In this document: positions 13,054 to 14,199 of the stretch, in pieces
How positions within the stretch are numbered: the stretch's first letter is position 1
How the letters are laid out: each line of letters opens with the position of its first letter
Origin: CAG-791 sp963650385
Lineage (GTDB): Bacteria > Bacillota > Clostridia > Lachnospirales > Lachnospiraceae
NCBI GenBank assembly: GCA_963650385.1
Contig: CAVJLL010000054.1
Location: forward strand, 1 to 14,199
Length of the DNA stretch: 14,199 nt
Reading direction: 5' to 3'
Made by a program: the position numbers and the translations under genes
Notes under the pieces: model-generated
What the model was told of the DNA's origin: nothing
Database searches by the model: none
What the model saw: the letters and a program-made list of their open reading frames with translations, nothing else

Positions 13054-14199
13054 ATGAGCTATGAAGAGTGGGAACATCATGACAGAGTCTGGGCGGAGAT
13101 TGATCGGCAGGCGGCTGTTGACAACATGGAGAATATGCACCGGAATCTGAAGCCGGGGACCAAAATGATCGCCGTCATTAAAACGGACGGCTACGGACAC
13201 GGCGCAGTTCGGCTGGCAGAGAAGCTGGAGCCCCTGGATTATGTCTGGGGCTATGCGGTTGCCGCCTTTGAGGAGGCATTGGAGCTGCGGGACGCGGGGC
13301 TGAAGAAGCCAATCCTCATCCTGGGATACACATTTCCTTACTGCTATGAAGGCCTGGCAGAGAAGGAAATCCGGCCGGCGTGCTTCCGGGAGGATATGCT
13401 GGAGGAGCTTTCGGCGGCAGGAAAGAAGGCTGGAAAGGCGGTGCGCATTCATGTGGCAGTGGATACAGCAATGTCGCGCATCGGTGTTCGTCCGGACGAT
13501 GAAGGCCTTGCCTTTGTGAAAAAGGCACTGGAAACTCCCTTTGTGGAGGTGGAGGGAATCTTCACCCATTTTTCAAAGGCAGACGAAACGGACCCGGACA
13601 ACACCAGACGGCAGATTGCGGAGTTCACGGCGTTCTGCAAACGGATTGAGACAGAGCTGGGATACCGCATTCCCATCCAGCACTGCTCCAACAGCGCGGG
13701 AATTGTCCGTTTTCCGGAGGCGAACCTGGATCTGGTGCGTGCCGGCATAACATTGTACGGACTCTGGCCCTCCGCGGAGGTTCCGCAGGATGTGGTGCCG
13801 CTTCGCCCGGTGCTGTCGCTGTATTCTCACATTGCGTACGTGAAAACCGTGCCGGCAGGCACACCGGTCAGCTACGGCGGAACGTATGTGACAGAGAAGG
13901 TGACAACGCTGGCTACGATTCCGGTTGGCTATGGAGACGGCTATGCCAGAGGACTTTCCAATAAGGGATACGTTCTGATTCACGGACAGAAGGCGCCGAT
14001 CTGCGGCAGAGTCTGCATGGATCAGTTCATGGTGGATGTCAGCGGCATTCCGGGAGCGGCTGAGGGCGACCTGGTCACGCTGATCGGAAAAGACGGCGAG
14101 GAAACCATTACTCTGGAGCTGCTGGGAGAGCTGTCCGGGCGGTTTAACTATGAGTTCGCGTGCGATCTCGGGAAGCGGATTCCCAGAGTATACAAATAG
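13054..14199 (+). CDS. alr: alanine racemase (fold-type III PLP enzyme)
   Basis: This 381-residue protein interconverts L- and D-alanine, using PLP on Lys43 in AVIKTDGYGHGAVRLA and a catalytic tyrosine from the other subunit, Tyr274 in PVSYGGTY. Other family blocks are MSRIGVRPDDEGL, EGIFTHFSKADE, QHCSNSAG, VRAGITLYGLWPS and GRVCMDQFMVDV. The usual KANAYGHG motif reads KTDGYGHG here. The start at 13054 has AGGAG at 13042-13046, and the length is normal; an in-frame ATG at 12994 lacks a ribosome site. The gene follows the class I aminotransferase by 69 nt and its stop is the last codon of the window. Besides cell-wall D-Ala supply, its linkage with D-aminotransferase and D-glutamate cyclase genes suggests a catabolic or salvage role; substrate breadth beyond Ala is possible. 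Confidence 0.94.
   Translation: MSYEEWEHHDRVWAEIDRQAAVDNMENMHRNLKPGTKMIAVIKTDGYGHGAVRLAEKLEPLDYVWGYAVAAFEEALELRDAGLKKPILILGYTFPYCYEGLAEKEIRPACFREDMLEELSAAGKKAGKAVRIHVAVDTAMSRIGVRPDDEGLAFVKKALETPFVEVEGIFTHFSKADETDPDNTRRQIAEFTAFCKRIETELGYRIPIQHCSNSAGIVRFPEANLDLVRAGITLYGLWPSAEVPQDVVPLRPVLSLYSHIAYVKTVPAGTPVSYGGTYVTEKVTTLATIPVGYGDGYARGLSNKGYVLIHGQKAPICGRVCMDQFMVDVSGIPGAAEGDLVTLIGKDGEETITLELLGELSGRFNYEFACDLGKRIPRVYK

Noticed and set aside
11650..13569. 639-codon open frame on the minus strand
   Set aside because: It is the shadow of the class I aminotransferase and alr genes; the + strand frames carry clear family motifs, ribosome sites and catalytic residues, and the minus frame shows none.
1..14199. 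CRISPR array, tRNA, rRNA, phage genes or transposase
   Set aside because: No regular repeat-spacer pattern, cloverleaf tRNA, rRNA segment or recombinase/transposase motif was seen on either strand.

Overview
The window looks like a low-GC-lineage Gram-positive chromosome of moderate GC content, most likely a Clostridia/Lachnospiraceae-type gut bacterium. This is inferred from strong AGGAGG-like Shine-Dalgarno sites, a lipoprotein with a Ser/Thr/Glu-rich linker, many Rho-independent terminators, and family resemblance to Bacillota proteins. All 14 convincing genes lie on the + strand. No rRNA, tRNA, CRISPR array or transposase gene was seen.

Layout. (1) 43-1870: pxpB and pxpC, two of the three subunits of ATP-dependent 5-oxoprolinase, closed by a perfect terminator at 1919-1950. 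(2) 2064-2912: a fold-type IV aminotransferase of the D-amino-acid aminotransferase type. It is followed at once by a 147-bp nested inverted-repeat element (2916-3062) with 9-bp terminal repeats and flanking ATAA, and then by a probable weak terminator. (3) 3213-5670: a DUF1445/YcsI protein, pxpA and a DUF4392 protein, tightly packed. The DUF1445 and DUF4392 proteins correspond to the two halves of vertebrate D-glutamate cyclase (DGLUCY), here encoded separately around pxpA. (4) 5671-6042: a regulatory leader with a 16-bp perfect palindrome over a TATAAT box, a second TATAAT box, and two tandem intrinsic terminators. (5) 6043-11064: a complete branched-chain-amino-acid-type (HAAT) ABC importer in the order livK-livH-livM-livG-livF. 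(6) 11095-14199: a cytidylate-kinase-like protein, a class I/II aminotransferase and an alanine racemase, which ends with the window.

How it may work together (inference). The importer could bring in an amino acid or a lactam such as 5-oxoproline. The D-glutamate cyclase halves interconvert D-glutamate and 5-oxo-D-proline, and PxpABC opens 5-oxoproline to glutamate at the cost of ATP. In parallel, the D-aminotransferase, the alanine racemase and a class I aminotransferase could together form a D-Glu/D-Ala/L-Ala/L-Glu transamination-racemisation cycle. The locus therefore reads as a D-glutamate/5-oxoproline salvage island with its own transporter. The unresolved point is stereochemistry: known 5-oxoprolinases act on the L form, while known D-glutamate cyclase yields the D form. 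No dedicated transcription regulator gene lies in the window.
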